64,000 bases of DNA. Origin: Bryobacteraceae bacterium. Lineage in GTDB: Bacteria; Acidobacteriota; Terriglobia; Bryobacterales; Bryobacteraceae. Position numbers and translations under genes: made by a program. Under the pieces are notes generated by a model. That model worked only from the letters and a program-made list of their open reading frames with translations. It ran no database searches and was not told where the DNA came from. The stretch lies in contig JAIEMJ010000031.1 in the NCBI GenBank assembly GCA_019752335.1, positions 62,001 through 126,000 of the forward strand. Direction: 5' to 3'. Below, piece by piece: positions 27,501 through 35,956 of this stretch; positions within the stretch are counted from its first letter, which is position 1; each line of letters begins with the position of its first letter.

Positions 27501-28163
27501 GTTCGAGGTTTGCAACGTGAACTGTTCAATCGACTCCACTGACGGTTGTAACTCGTCAGACACCCGAGTCTGCCGGGCGCTATCGGATTCCTGTCCCTCG
27601 AACATGATCTTGAAGTTGTTGTTGCCGCCGTTGATCGAGATGTTGTTCCAGCCATTGAAGGTAGCCCCGGGCGTCATTTGCGCGAACGACAACGGGTTAC
27701 GGATCGCCCCCGCGCCGATGCCAAAATTGAGCGGCAGCTCGGAGATCTGCTTGCCGGTAATCGTGCTGGATTGCTCAGCGCTCTCGGTCTTCAACTGCGA
27801 CGAGTCCGCCGTCACCTGCACCGACTCGGCGGCCGTGCCCACCTTCAACACCACATCGACGCGCGTGGTTACCGCCACCTGCACCTGGATGTTGGTTTGC
27901 TGGTACTTACTGAATCCACTCTGCTCAATCGCGAGCGTATAAGTGCCCGCCGGTAGCGCAAGCAACGTATAGTTGCCGGTTCCGGTGGTCGTAGTGGTGC
28001 TCTTCGTACCGTTATTGACGTTCGTGAGCGAAACACTGACATTCGGGACCAGGGCCCCCGTCGTATCGGCGACGGTGCCGGTGAGTGTGCCACGGTCGCT
28101 TTGGGCCACCATGAGAAAGCAACTGCACCACAAAAGAACAAGAGCGCGCGGGAAATAGTTCAA
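24528..28163 (-). CDS. TonB-dependent receptor, Oar-like, with carboxypeptidase-regulatory domain
   Basis: 1,211 aa if begun at the TTG at 28163, which has GGAAGG 8 nt upstream; a GTG at 28172 overlaps that site. Signal peptide about 1-22, carboxypeptidase-regulatory domain about 24-105 (GTLTGTVADTTGALVPNVSVSL), plug about 125-240 (ISELPLNFG, FTLQTSNFSAEFGRVGNGGVYNFTSKSG), then a long outer-membrane barrel ending LVGRFDF. Such receptors are greatly expanded in Solibacter and are thought to take up oligosaccharides or other large ligands. A related receptor begins the minus-strand run at the right edge of the window. Confidence 0.93.
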   Translation of the reverse strand: MNYFPRALVLLWCSCFLMVAQSDRGTLTGTVADTTGALVPNVSVSLTNVNNGTKSTTTTTGTGNYTLLALPAGTYTLAIEQSGFSKYQQTNIQVQVAVTTRVDVVLKVGTAAESVQVTADSSQLKTESAEQSSTITGKQISELPLNFGIGAGAIRNPLSFAQMTPGATFNGWNNISINGGNNNFKIMFEGQESDSARQTRVSDELQPSVESIEQFTLQTSNFSAEFGRVGNGGVYNFTSKSGTNQLHGSAYTYFQNTFLNAGIPFTNDGQGKHIKVVKHLADYGGSVGGPVWIPKLYNGRNKTFFFFNLERYRDRESLYAGTSTVPNSAYLRGDLSNNLLVTGNRNLGTDFAGRSIIQNAIYDPATQVLDSAGRRVLNVFPNNVIPSSRIDPTARQILGFLPKPNIGNDLYVNNFAQSGAFFKLQQIPSVKIDHNFNDRIKVSGYVGTQSTDKSNGVDGLPDVLSRVRIQNIWSSTSRVNYDHTLKPTLLLHLGAGFIRYRNPDTVPPVSYDFDLTKLGITGAPGKGFPRLGPIGDSVLGGMALPFGTGNVTLLIDQKATGVANLSWIHGNHTSKFGGDWKLETTSPLTYNNLTPTFNYGGAQTAQPLYGQVLPTGTGTGSSWASFLLGLYDNASAGNASTPQNRRASVAFFAQDTWKLTRKLTLDYGVRWDYQGPLGELWNRQSTFSPTTPNPNANGLLGAVIYAGSGPGRCNCTLVPSYKKAYAPRFGAAYQWNAKTVLRAGWGLVYGPLSPTAVAPSTASMGFNVVNLPSPGNGLAAGQISRPLVLDQGLLYGAAYDPGLNVIPGAAVQAAPALVDRNGGRPSRVNQWNISVQRDIGKDIVVEVAYLGNRTVWQNAGGGGNGTYSVGNLVNYNAVNPATLQRFGLGDLTNAGTRTLLNSTITSPAAVAAGFKLPYPGFPTNGTVLQSLRPFPQYSGVGQLWAPLGASWYDALQVKATKRFSHGLTATLAYAFSKTLDNAINAGNIYDRKSFKGLSPNYLPHVASLSVNYTVPAYGFVKQHRATRALLSGWKLGTISTWQSGTLLATPGSNNGIGGFVATGYTRQQRVAGAPLFLKSPNCGCIDPTQETILNPAAWQDQTAGVPGSNILYFNDFRGQRRPIISGGLGKEFRIRERVTFSLRAEFFNLFNQNLSIADPSTASPQNPPTRSANGVLTGGFGFLNYFGIASNSVNSSLPTPRTGQLVGRFDF

Positions 28164-28286
28164 GGCGATCACCTTCCGACTGAGATTTGCTGGACTATAT
28201 CACACCCCCACGCATTGCGCATTTCCACACGAGCCGGTGTCGGTTATATCTGCCACCGATCTCTCCGCGCGGACCAGCAGAGCGGC

Positions 28287-29573
28287 CTACCGCCCCGTGC
28301 TGACCGAGCCCAGGCGGCACGAACGGCAGACGCCAAGGCCGGCGCTATTGGCCATCAGGGCCGCGCAGCGTTCGGCCAGGTTTTGGCGTTCACCCAACGG
28401 CGAAGAGGTCCGCAGGAACTCGGTGGTCTCCACGGTAGGGAAGCCTTCCTTCGCGCCCACGAGCGCGGTCGTCCACGCATGCAAGCCGGGCGAACTCGGC
28501 CCCGGGTTCGCCGCCGAGTTCGCGCAAGTGTTGGCGACGGGAACCGTCGGGAGGAGCTTCACCAGCAGAGTAACCGGGTCCGGCGGCGCCGAGGGCGCTA
28601 GCAAGAACGGAACCGCCACCAGATCTCGCAGGCCGGAGAGCGCAACCAACCCGTTGGGCGTCACCGGGCAACTGCAGCAACCGGCCAACTGGTCATCGGG
28701 CGTGAAGCTATAGACGTTCAGGCAGAAAGCCCCCGTGGTCGCAGCGGTAAAACCCGCCGCTAGCCCGGCGCCGCGGGCACCCGAGTTGGTCACCCAGATT
28801 TCCGCTTCGCGGAGGTCCAGGTTCGAAACGTAGCGCACCTGGATGCCCTGGTCCTCCCGGTCCTCACCCAGAACGCCCACCGGTGATAAGGGGACCACGC
28901 CACTCTGCGCCTGGCTGCCGGTGAGCTCGATCACTGAGCTGATGGTGGTAGTGCGCGTAGTGGTGACGGTTTCGTCAACGCTGGTATGGATGTGGGTGAG
29001 CGTATCCCAATTCCGGCCGCCGCTCGGCACGTCGACGCGCGTGCCACCCGGGCAGCGGAAGGGCTCCACCGGAGTGGTGAAGTGGAAAGGAAAGCCGTCG
29101 TCCGGGGCGAGTCCGCCCATGCCGGCCGGCGCGCCGCCCGTGTAGCCGGCGCAGGGATAGTCGGGGCTGGCCAGCGCGCCCGTGAGGATCACCCCGGGGC
29201 CGAGGGTCTCCCGGCGGCTCACGCCGATCGTGCGCGTGCTGCGGGTGCGTTCGCGGGATACCTGAGCCTCCGAGGTATTGGCTTGGGTAAGCCGCGACGG
29301 GCCCTGCACGACCGCGGTTTCGGGCTTCGCCCGCAGCTCAGCGGCCATTTTCCACAGCACCGATTGCACCTCCGCGGCCTCGGGGGGCAGTTCCAGATTC
29401 ACCTCGGCCAGCACCGTCCCCCCCGCGGACCGTGCCACCAGGCGCGTGCGAAACAGGCTCACCTGCCGATCCACCGCCGTAGCCTGGGTCGACTGGGTAA
29501 ACGAAGTACTGCTGGTGAAAGTCGGTTCCTGAGCAGGAAGCCACATAGCGAGCAGGAGCGAGAACCTCCTCAT
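28287..29573 (-). CDS. Secreted protein with eight-cysteine C-terminal domain
   Basis: 428 aa, ATG with GGAG 4 nt upstream, signal peptide about 1-14. The N-terminal half is Ser/Thr-rich and polar. Residues 247-428 form a domain shared with the 704-aa protein at 45137: both contain GCCSCPVTPNGLVALS or SCCSCPVTPNGLVALS and a final C-R-x-C-RLG motif. All eight cysteines (284, 299, 300, 302, 350, 403, 416, 419) are conserved in order. I know no name for the domain. Probably extracellular, disulfide-bonded or metal-binding. Confidence 0.8.
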   Translation of the reverse strand: MRRFSLLLAMWLPAQEPTFTSSTSFTQSTQATAVDRQVSLFRTRLVARSAGGTVLAEVNLELPPEAAEVQSVLWKMAAELRAKPETAVVQGPSRLTQANTSEAQVSRERTRSTRTIGVSRRETLGPGVILTGALASPDYPCAGYTGGAPAGMGGLAPDDGFPFHFTTPVEPFRCPGGTRVDVPSGGRNWDTLTHIHTSVDETVTTTRTTTISSVIELTGSQAQSGVVPLSPVGVLGEDREDQGIQVRYVSNLDLREAEIWVTNSGARGAGLAAGFTAATTGAFCLNVYSFTPDDQLAGCCSCPVTPNGLVALSGLRDLVAVPFLLAPSAPPDPVTLLVKLLPTVPVANTCANSAANPGPSSPGLHAWTTALVGAKEGFPTVETTEFLRTSSPLGERQNLAERCAALMANSAGLGVCRSCRLGSVSTGR

Positions 29574-29639
29574 AGCTCTCCAGTAAGCGCGAAAGGAAGT
29601 CCAGCCTATGGCCGCTCAGTACCAGTACTCGAAGGCGAC

Positions 29640-30055
29640 CCCAGGTCCGTTCACCTGCCAACCGGCGACGCACGAAGTCGCCGTCGCCGTGGGGCGTCAG
29701 GGACAGAAGAGCAACGGTAGAATCGTCGATCCATTCGGAAACACCACCGATCGCGCGTTCGTCCCATCCCTCCCCAACGGCACTCCGAGCCGTTACCGAA
29801 ATCCTGGCACCCGTTCGCCAGCAATCGCGATCGCCGCAGCGTCGGCGACACAATCACGATCGCCTGCTTCGGCCGTGTCGCCGCCCGGTGCACGGCCCCT
29901 CCGTCACCGTCGTCTTCCCCCATTGCCGGTGGCAATTTGAGGATCACTTGGAGCTCCACCGTCTCAAGCAACGGCTGCTGGCTTCCGTCGGGAACAAAAC
30001 CCAGTAAGTCACGCGCAAAGGCCATGGGGGGGCGCTGATATTCAATCGAAGTCAT
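29640..30055 (-). pseudogene. Degraded terminase-large-subunit-like gene
   Basis: From the ATG at 30055 the minus strand encodes FARDLLGFVPDGSQQPLL, then GAVHRAATRPKQAIVIVSPTLRRS, which resembles phage-type terminase/helicase N-termini. In place of the expected Walker A (GKST-type) there is AMGEDDGD, and the frame breaks soon after. A second frame continues with WDERAIGG and LLSLTPHG, which may be the Walker B and STP-type motif. I read it as a shortened, frameshifted relic. The family call is from memory of motif order and is moderate only. Confidence 0.42.
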
Positions 30056-30251
30056 GCGCAACTCGAGTATCGCAGCCCGCCGCGACTTACAAGCCCAACG
30101 CCCCGCGCAAGAACTAGAGCCAGAGCCCGCGCCAAACGAACCCAAACCCACCCCAGAGGAACAAGCTGCCGAAGCCAAGCGCCGCGCCTTCCACCGCCAC
30201 ATCAACATCAAGCTCGGCCGCCCCGCCGACTGGGAACCGCCTACCCAGTAG
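30054..30251 (+). CDS. Small charged hypothetical protein
   Basis: 65 aa, rich in Pro, Glu and Arg: ARRDLQAQRPAQELEPEP, then PEEQAAEAKRRAFHRHINIKLG. Its ATG overlaps the start of the divergent terminase-like relic. Composition (low complexity then an amphipathic helix) fits a small real protein, perhaps a partner of the terminase-like gene, but a short shadow frame cannot be excluded. Confidence 0.4.
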   Translation: MRNSSIAARRDLQAQRPAQELEPEPAPNEPKPTPEEQAAEAKRRAFHRHINIKLGRPADWEPPTQ

Positions 30252-30258
30252 CTCAGGA

Positions 30259-31452
30259 CTACCGGAACAGCCGCAAATCGATCGCTTCGCCCATCGCCCG
30301 ATAGCCCGCGTCGCTAGGATGCAGGTGGTCGCCGCCGTCGTAGGCCGCCAGGAGCCGCGTGGGGTTGGAGGGGTCGCGGGTGACTTTGTCGAAATCAATC
30401 ACGCCGTCGAAGGCGTTGCCGGTGCGGATCCACGTGTTTACCGCTTGCCGCTTCGCTTCTTTCTCCGCCGAGTAATATCCCGCGAAGACCGTGCCCTCGA
30501 ACGGCAGAATTGTCGCGCCGATCAGCTTCACGCCACGCTGGTGGGCGCGCTCGATGAGCTGCTTCATGGCCGCGATCAGGTCCTCGGCGGTCACCGTCTC
30601 GGACGCGGGCGCGGAGGTCCCGGCATGGCCTAGGTCGTTGATGCCTTCCAGCAGAATCACGTAGCGCACGCCCGGTTGCGCCAGCACGTCACGTTCGAAG
30701 CGGGCGAGCGCGTTTGTGCCGAAGCGGATATTGCTCGGCGAGGCGTCGTGCAGCAGGCGATTCCCGCCGATCCCCGCGTTCACCACGCCGATCTTCTTGC
30801 TACGCAGCCGGCTGGCCAGGACGTCGGGCCAACGGCGGTTAGTGTCGACGGTGGAACGCGCGCCATCGGTGATGGAGTCGCCGAAGGTGACGACGTTGAA
30901 GGCCGTGGCGGGCGCCAGGACATCGACGCCGGCGAGATAGACCCACGCGCTCAGAGGGTTGGCGCCGGTGACGGCTGCCGCCGCGGACTGATCGCCCGCT
31001 CCCACTTGATTGGTCTGCTGCGCCGCATAGTGGATGCCGGCGCCCAGCGCGGGGCCGGGCAGATACAGGCTGATGGTGAGGTCGGCGCCGCTGGGTATGC
31101 TCAACCTCACCGGGTCACTGAGGATGATCGCATCGGCCGGAATCGTCACCTCGGGACGGCCGCTGAACGTCAGCACCTGGCCTGGTCCGTTCCGTCCGAT
31201 CCGCGCCGCGCCGATGCGGACCTTTTCCTTGCCAAAGGCATTCGACAGACGCACGCGCACCTGCTCGCCCCCCAGGCTGACATGCACGGTCTGTCGCAGG
31301 GTCTGGTTCTCGAAGACCAGTTTGGCCGTGCGCATCTGCGCGGCGTCGGCGAGTTGTGGCGACGGGCTCGGCGCCCAGGAGGCCACCCAACGGTCAGCGG
31401 GGAGCAGGAGCGTAGCGGTGGCCAGCGCGATCCAGCAGAGACGAGGAGACAT
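30259..31452 (-). CDS. SGNH/GDSL hydrolase
   Basis: 397 aa, signal peptide about 1-19. An N-terminal beta-sandwich (about 20-180) precedes the SGNH domain: catalytic Ser193 in VTFGDSITDG, Gly block in GIGGNRLL, Asn block in LLEGINDLG, and Asp/His in DHLHPSDAGY. It resembles secreted esterases acting on acetylated or methylated polysaccharides. Its 3' end lies 7 nt from the convergent small protein frame. The next gene upstream on the same strand is a DUF1080 hydrolase (19 nt away). Confidence 0.9.
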   Translation of the reverse strand: MSPRLCWIALATATLLLPADRWVASWAPSPSPQLADAAQMRTAKLVFENQTLRQTVHVSLGGEQVRVRLSNAFGKEKVRIGAARIGRNGPGQVLTFSGRPEVTIPADAIILSDPVRLSIPSGADLTISLYLPGPALGAGIHYAAQQTNQVGAGDQSAAAAVTGANPLSAWVYLAGVDVLAPATAFNVVTFGDSITDGARSTVDTNRRWPDVLASRLRSKKIGVVNAGIGGNRLLHDASPSNIRFGTNALARFERDVLAQPGVRYVILLEGINDLGHAGTSAPASETVTAEDLIAAMKQLIERAHQRGVKLIGATILPFEGTVFAGYYSAEKEAKRQAVNTWIRTGNAFDGVIDFDKVTRDPSNPTRLLAAYDGGDHLHPSDAGYRAMGEAIDLRLFR

Positions 31453-31471
31453 CCTCGGATTATATGAGATC

Positions 31472-32425
31472 CTACCGGACCAGCGGAGTCACCGTGAACT
31501 TGCGGAACTCTACGGCGCCGTGGTCGCCCTGCACGATGAACGGCCCGGCATTCGCTTCGTCCCCGTTGCCCGCGATAGCGGTGAGGCCTTCAATCTCGCG
31601 GCGATCGACGGTCTTTTGGCCATTCAACGTGACGGTGACCCAACGGCCCACCAGGCGAACGTCGAGCGTCTGCCATTCGCCCACCGGCTTACTCGCGTTC
31701 ACCAGCGGCGCATAGCGGCTATAGAGCGCGCCGTGCGAGTGGGTGTCCTGCTTTTGGCCGAAGTCTTCCAGAATCTGCACTTCATAACGGCCACGCAGGC
31801 CGATGCCGCCATTGGTCTTGGGCCCCAGCTTGTACTCGGCGTGCAACTCGAAGTTCCAGAAGTTCTCCTTGGAGACGAGATTATTCGCGCCGGCGACATT
31901 CTTCGCGATGCCGTTCTCCACCGCCCAGCCCAGCGGCTGCCCGGCGACCATTGGCGTCCAGGCGCTCAGGTCCCGGCCGTTGAACAGCTCGATCGGTTTG
32001 CCGAGCTTCCAGGAGGCGTCGTCGCGGTCGCGGATGACGGGCGCGCGGGTGCCGGTGAATTGATAAACGACGTGGCCGTCGAGCGAGAAGGTCCCCTGCA
32101 GCTTGCCGTTCTGCAGCTTCGCCAAGTAGACGCCGCGGCGCGTCTGGCTCCAAAGCTCCTTCGCGCCGACTTTGTAAGCTCGTGAGAATTCGAATCGCAG
32201 TTCGCCCCCGTCGACGGTGAGCGCGGGAATCGTATCCATATCGCCGCCGGGGGCGCCGACGAATTTACCCTTGGGCGCCTTGCCGCCGGCGCCCTCCACC
32301 TCCAGCCACCACGCCCGGGAGCGGGCTTCGTTCTTGACGTCGATATTCCAGCGCCCATTGAAGTCGCTGTCCTTCGCGCTGAGGGTGGCGGCGAGCGCTA
32401 AGGCTGCGTAGGTGAGTTTGGTCAT
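31472..32425 (-). CDS. DUF1080 (3-keto-disaccharide hydrolase-like) secreted protein
   Basis: 317 aa from the ATG at 32425; a longer frame to 32443 spoils the signal peptide. Signal about 1-17. Residues about 145-317 form the DUF1080 domain, a concanavalin-like jelly roll: IELFNGRDLSAWTP, NNLVSKENFWNFELHAEYKLGPKTNGGIGLRGRYEVQI reduced to a core of F.L..EYK.....NGGI..RG.YE.QI, and VQGDHGAVEFRKFTV. Some DUF1080 proteins cleave 3-keto-glycosides. Likely in one unit with the SGNH hydrolase downstream. The reaction is inferred from family knowledge. Confidence 0.88.
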   Translation of the reverse strand: MTKLTYAALALAATLSAKDSDFNGRWNIDVKNEARSRAWWLEVEGAGGKAPKGKFVGAPGGDMDTIPALTVDGGELRFEFSRAYKVGAKELWSQTRRGVYLAKLQNGKLQGTFSLDGHVVYQFTGTRAPVIRDRDDASWKLGKPIELFNGRDLSAWTPMVAGQPLGWAVENGIAKNVAGANNLVSKENFWNFELHAEYKLGPKTNGGIGLRGRYEVQILEDFGQKQDTHSHGALYSRYAPLVNASKPVGEWQTLDVRLVGRWVTVTLNGQKTVDRREIEGLTAIAGNGDEANAGPFIVQGDHGAVEFRKFTVTPLVR

Positions 32426-32461
32426 CAAAACGGAATGTAGCACAAGGCCGAGGCCAACGTG

Positions 32462-32494
32462 AAAAAGCCGCCCCCGAAACAGGGGCGGCTTTTT
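32462..32494. terminator. Intrinsic terminator hairpin (bidirectional form)
   Basis: AAAAAGCCGCCCC (32462-32474) and its exact complement (32482-32494) form a 13-bp stem with a 7-nt loop, ending in a T-run on either strand. It follows the small coiled-coil gene (stop at 32513, minus strand) and separates it from the DUF1080 gene. Confidence 0.85.
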
Positions 32495-32512
32495 CTTGGG
32501 AAATCAGAGGAT

Positions 32513-32713
32513 TTAGTGAGCTTCCATCGCCTTGCCGTTGGCTAGCCCGGGCGAGGCCGGTACCTTGCCGCGGCGGCGTGCTTCCGACAACCACGATGGC
32601 GGACGTCCACGGCGGCGGCCGCGGTTTTCCACAAGACGCTCCAGCGTCAGGATCGCTTCTTCAATTTGTTCGCGTTCTTTGCGTAATTCTTCCAGGATTT
32701 TGGTAACGTCCAT
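32513..32713 (-). CDS. Small coiled-coil protein with AT-hook-like RGRPP motif
   Basis: 66 aa from the ATG at 32713, which has GGAGG 5 nt upstream. An acidic/basic coiled coil (MDVTKILEELRKEREQIEEA, then ILTLERLVEN) is followed by RGRRRGRPPSW, an AT-hook-type minor-groove binding core, and a short tail. A strong terminator follows, so it is a monocistronic unit. Similar tiny proteins are common in Acidobacteria as far as I know and are usually hypothetical. The motif suggests nucleoid or RNA binding. Confidence 0.75.
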   Translation of the reverse strand: MDVTKILEELRKEREQIEEAILTLERLVENRGRRRGRPPSWLSEARRRGKVPASPGLANGKAMEAH

Positions 32714-32885
32714 CACAACCTCCACTAGACCCAGTTCGCCTACGTTTCCCCTGGCTAGCCAGCCTTGGTTCTACTTTCAGAACCGAAGGGGTTATCTTTG
32801 AGGCGCTTAGTCGTCACTATTATGGCGCAGGACGAGAGCCATTTCAAGAGGTTCGTTCCGAAATCAGAACAGATCCTGAAATTCG

Positions 32886-34274
32886 TTACAATTTCACCCT
32901 TGGAGAATTTTGGCGATTCCAGTGGAAATAGAAAGGTAATCCAATCGCGATCAGTACCAAGCCTAACATGGATTCGCGCGGCGAATCCCGTAACGTATAG
33001 AAAATTAAGAGCGCTGAGACCAGTACGAAGACCATCGGCACCCACGGGTAGCCCAAGGTCCGGTAGGGCCGGGCGAGCTCCGGTTGGGTTTTGCGCAATA
33101 CGATAACCGAGGCCGCCGCCATTCCGTAAAGAATCCAACTCGCAAAAATTACACAAGTGTAAAGTTCGTCATAACGGCCGGAAAGCACCAAAACGCAACT
33201 CCACGCCGACAACCCGAAGATGCTCACGCCCGGCGACCGGTACTCCGGATGCACTTCGCCGAAGCTCTTGAAGAAGAGTCCATCGCGCGCCATGGCGAAC
33301 GGCACGCGCGACCCGGAGAGAATCGACCCATTCAGGGCCGCGAAAATCGACACCATCGCCACAATACTCACCGCCGTCGCCCCGGGTGGACCGAAGACCT
33401 TGCGCATCAGTTCGCCGGGGACCAGATCCGCCTGCGATACTTCCTGCGGCGTCAGCACGTAGAAATAGGCGGCATTGGCCGCGAGGTAGATCGCCATCAC
33501 GGCCAGCGTGCCCAGGATCAGCGCCTTGGGCAGATTCTTCTGCGGCTGCTCGATTTCGGCCGAAACCATGGCGACGTTATTCCAGCCGTCGTACGCCCAC
33601 AGGATGCCCACCAGCGCGGCGAAGAAGCCCGCAATTCCGCCCGGGTTCGCTGGCACCTGCTCACTCATGTGGCTGAAACTGCCGGAGTAGCTGAAGCCCA
33701 CGAAGACAATGGCGACGAACAGACCCACCTTGGCGATCGTCACTACGAGTTGCACGCCACCGCCGAAGCGGACCCCGAAATAATTCACGCCGCCCAGACC
33801 CAGGATTAGGGCGATGGCCACCACTTGCCCGAACGTGATTTCGAGCGGCTGCCAGTTCGGCCCAATCGGCGCGTCGATCCGCGCGATCACGCCGTTTAAG
33901 CCCGGCGCGAAGTTCACCATGGCCAGGTAGAAGGCTGTCGCCAGCGTCGCGACCGAGCCGCTCTTCGCCACCCACATCTGCGTCCAGCCGTAGATAAAGG
34001 CGTAGAGCCGCCCATAAGCCGCACGCAAGTAAACGTACTCGCCGCCGGACTCCGGCATTGCCGCGGCCAACTCCGCATAGGTGAGCGCGCCGGCCAAGGA
34101 AAGCAATCCGCCAAACACCCAGACAAAGAAAAGCTCCCACGGGTCGCCCACCTTCAAAATGGCGCGCTTCGGCACCAGGAAGATGCCGCTGCCGATCACC
34201 GTCCCGATCACGATTGCCACCGCGCCCCATAAGCCCAGGTCGCGGCGTAGTTCTAGTTGGCTGCCCTTCGTCAC
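32886..34274 (-). CDS. APC family amino acid permease
   Basis: 462 aa with about twelve hydrophobic helices. Opens LGLWGAVAIVIGTVIGSGIFLVPK, the APC helix-1 motif GSGI, and has SLAGALTYAELAAAMPESGGEYVYLRAAYG, typical of the LAT/amino-acid-polyamine branch. Its start overlaps the stop of the sodium-symporter gene by 4 nt, so the two are co-translated. A broad neutral amino-acid or peptide-derived substrate is likely; no catabolic partner is adjacent. Confidence 0.92.
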   Translation of the reverse strand: MTKGSQLELRRDLGLWGAVAIVIGTVIGSGIFLVPKRAILKVGDPWELFFVWVFGGLLSLAGALTYAELAAAMPESGGEYVYLRAAYGRLYAFIYGWTQMWVAKSGSVATLATAFYLAMVNFAPGLNGVIARIDAPIGPNWQPLEITFGQVVAIALILGLGGVNYFGVRFGGGVQLVVTIAKVGLFVAIVFVGFSYSGSFSHMSEQVPANPGGIAGFFAALVGILWAYDGWNNVAMVSAEIEQPQKNLPKALILGTLAVMAIYLAANAAYFYVLTPQEVSQADLVPGELMRKVFGPPGATAVSIVAMVSIFAALNGSILSGSRVPFAMARDGLFFKSFGEVHPEYRSPGVSIFGLSAWSCVLVLSGRYDELYTCVIFASWILYGMAAASVIVLRKTQPELARPYRTLGYPWVPMVFVLVSALLIFYTLRDSPRESMLGLVLIAIGLPFYFHWNRQNSPRVKL

Positions 34275-35728
34275 GCGGACTCCTTTTGCCGGTCAAACAT
34301 TCCTACGATCAGCCCCACCCCCACCGTCACCGCCGAGCCGATCAACACGTACCACGTCCATTTGATGTCCGTGCCGAAGCGCACATAGAGGGTGGTTATC
34401 AGGCCGGCCAGCATGCCGGCCATCGCCGCCTTCTCGCCCGGACCCTTAAACAGCAAGCCCAGCAGAAAGACGCCCAACAGCGCGCCGTAGATGATGCTCG
34501 CGATGCCCAGCCCCGCCTCCAGCACCGAGTTAATCTGCTGCGCCACCAGCGCAATGGCGAACAGAATGCCACCCCACACGAGCGTAATCAGGCGGGCGAT
34601 CTTCAGGTACTCGGCGTCCGAGCGCGAGCGCCGCGAAAGCGGCTTCCAGAAGTCCATCACCGTCGTCGACGCCAGCGAGTTGAGCGCGGCCGAAAGGTTG
34701 GACATCGCGGCGGCCAGAATAGCGGCAATGGTGAGTCCGGCGATCCCCGGGGGCAGCTGGTTCCAGAGGAACTCGGGATAAATGCGATCTCCCTTGGCCG
34801 GCCGCGCCAGGCCGTTGTCCTGGTAGTAGACGTAAAGACACACGCCGATGATCAGAAACAGCGTGAACTGGAAGAGGATCACGCCCCAACTCGAGAGCAG
34901 CGCCAAGCGCCCTTCGCGCTCGTTCTTCGCCGAGAGCAGGCGCTGCACCATCAGTTGCTCCGTGCCATGCGACGCCGTCGTCAGGAAACAGCCGCCGATG
35001 ATGCCTGCCAGGAACGTATAGGGTTTCGCGAAGAAGCCCGGTTCGGTCGGCAGGCTGAAGTCGAAGATCTGAAACTTGCCCGCATTCCCGGCCACTTCGG
35101 CGACGTGATTCCAGCCGCCCGGAATCTGTCCCAGAATGACGAAGAAGCTCAGAATCGCGCCGGCGACGTAAAGGAACATCTGGATCACATCGGTCCAGAT
35201 GACGGCGGTCATGCCGCCCTCGAAGGTGTAGAAGAGCGTCAGGCAGACGATGAGAAAGATGGAAACAATGTTGTCGGTGCCCAGGATGATGGAGATCACG
35301 ATCGAGATGGCAAAGACGCGGACGCCTTCGGCCATCGCCCGCAGCAGCAGGAAGCAGCCGGCAGTGAGCTTGCGGATGCTGGTGCCAAAACGGCGCTCCA
35401 TCAGTTCGTAGGCGGTGAACATTTCGCCGCGGAAGTAGTGCGGCAGAAAGAGGGTGACGATAATCAGGCGCGCCAGCAGGTAGCCGAACACCACTTGAAG
35501 GAAGCCCAGATTGCCGTCGAAGGCCAGGGCCGGGGTGCCAATCACCGTCAGCGTGCTGGTCTCCGCCGAGACGATGGAGAAGGCGATCGCCCACCAGGGG
35601 GTCGTCTTGCCGCCCAGGAAATAGTCTTTGAGTGTCTGCTGGTTATGGCGAAAACGCGCGCCAAAGAGCGTTATGCCCACCAAATAGATCACGATCACCG
35701 TCAGATCAAACCAGCGCATGGAATTCAT
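34271..35728 (-). CDS. Sodium:solute symporter (SSS/SLC5 family)
   Basis: 485 aa, about thirteen helices. MRWFDLTVIVIYLVGITLFGARF, then TTPWWAIAFSIVSAETSTLTVIG (the SSS substrate/sodium region) and FEGGMTAVIWTDVIQMFLYV. The first ATG (35728) is used; a second at 35719 is possible. It overlaps the permease gene by 4 nt. Substrate may be a sugar, sialic acid or similar organic solute; which one cannot be read from sequence. Confidence 0.9.
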   Translation of the reverse strand: MNSMRWFDLTVIVIYLVGITLFGARFRHNQQTLKDYFLGGKTTPWWAIAFSIVSAETSTLTVIGTPALAFDGNLGFLQVVFGYLLARLIIVTLFLPHYFRGEMFTAYELMERRFGTSIRKLTAGCFLLLRAMAEGVRVFAISIVISIILGTDNIVSIFLIVCLTLFYTFEGGMTAVIWTDVIQMFLYVAGAILSFFVILGQIPGGWNHVAEVAGNAGKFQIFDFSLPTEPGFFAKPYTFLAGIIGGCFLTTASHGTEQLMVQRLLSAKNEREGRLALLSSWGVILFQFTLFLIIGVCLYVYYQDNGLARPAKGDRIYPEFLWNQLPPGIAGLTIAAILAAAMSNLSAALNSLASTTVMDFWKPLSRRSRSDAEYLKIARLITLVWGGILFAIALVAQQINSVLEAGLGIASIIYGALLGVFLLGLLFKGPGEKAAMAGMLAGLITTLYVRFGTDIKWTWYVLIGSAVTVGVGLIVGMFDRQKESA

Positions 35729-35956
35729 CGAAGTCTAACATGGCGGCTCTAAAGAAAACGGGAACATCTTTCGAATGGGCGGCATCTATCGTGGTGAAAA
35801 CCGCCGGGGTGGAAGAAAGTGGCTATCGGTTAAGCTAATGAGGTTGCGGGTGATTAGAAGTTTCGGATATGCTGAGGATTCCGTTGCGTGCCTGGATCGC
35901 GTAGTCTTGGGCTGCATCTGTTAATTCCCTTTCAGCGTCCTTAGGAGGCAGAAGAA

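Noticed and set aside
34214-35752. 512-codon frame opposite the sodium symporter
   Set aside because: Composition (Arg, His, Gln, Asp-rich) is that of an antisense shadow; the membrane protein in the other strand is unambiguous.
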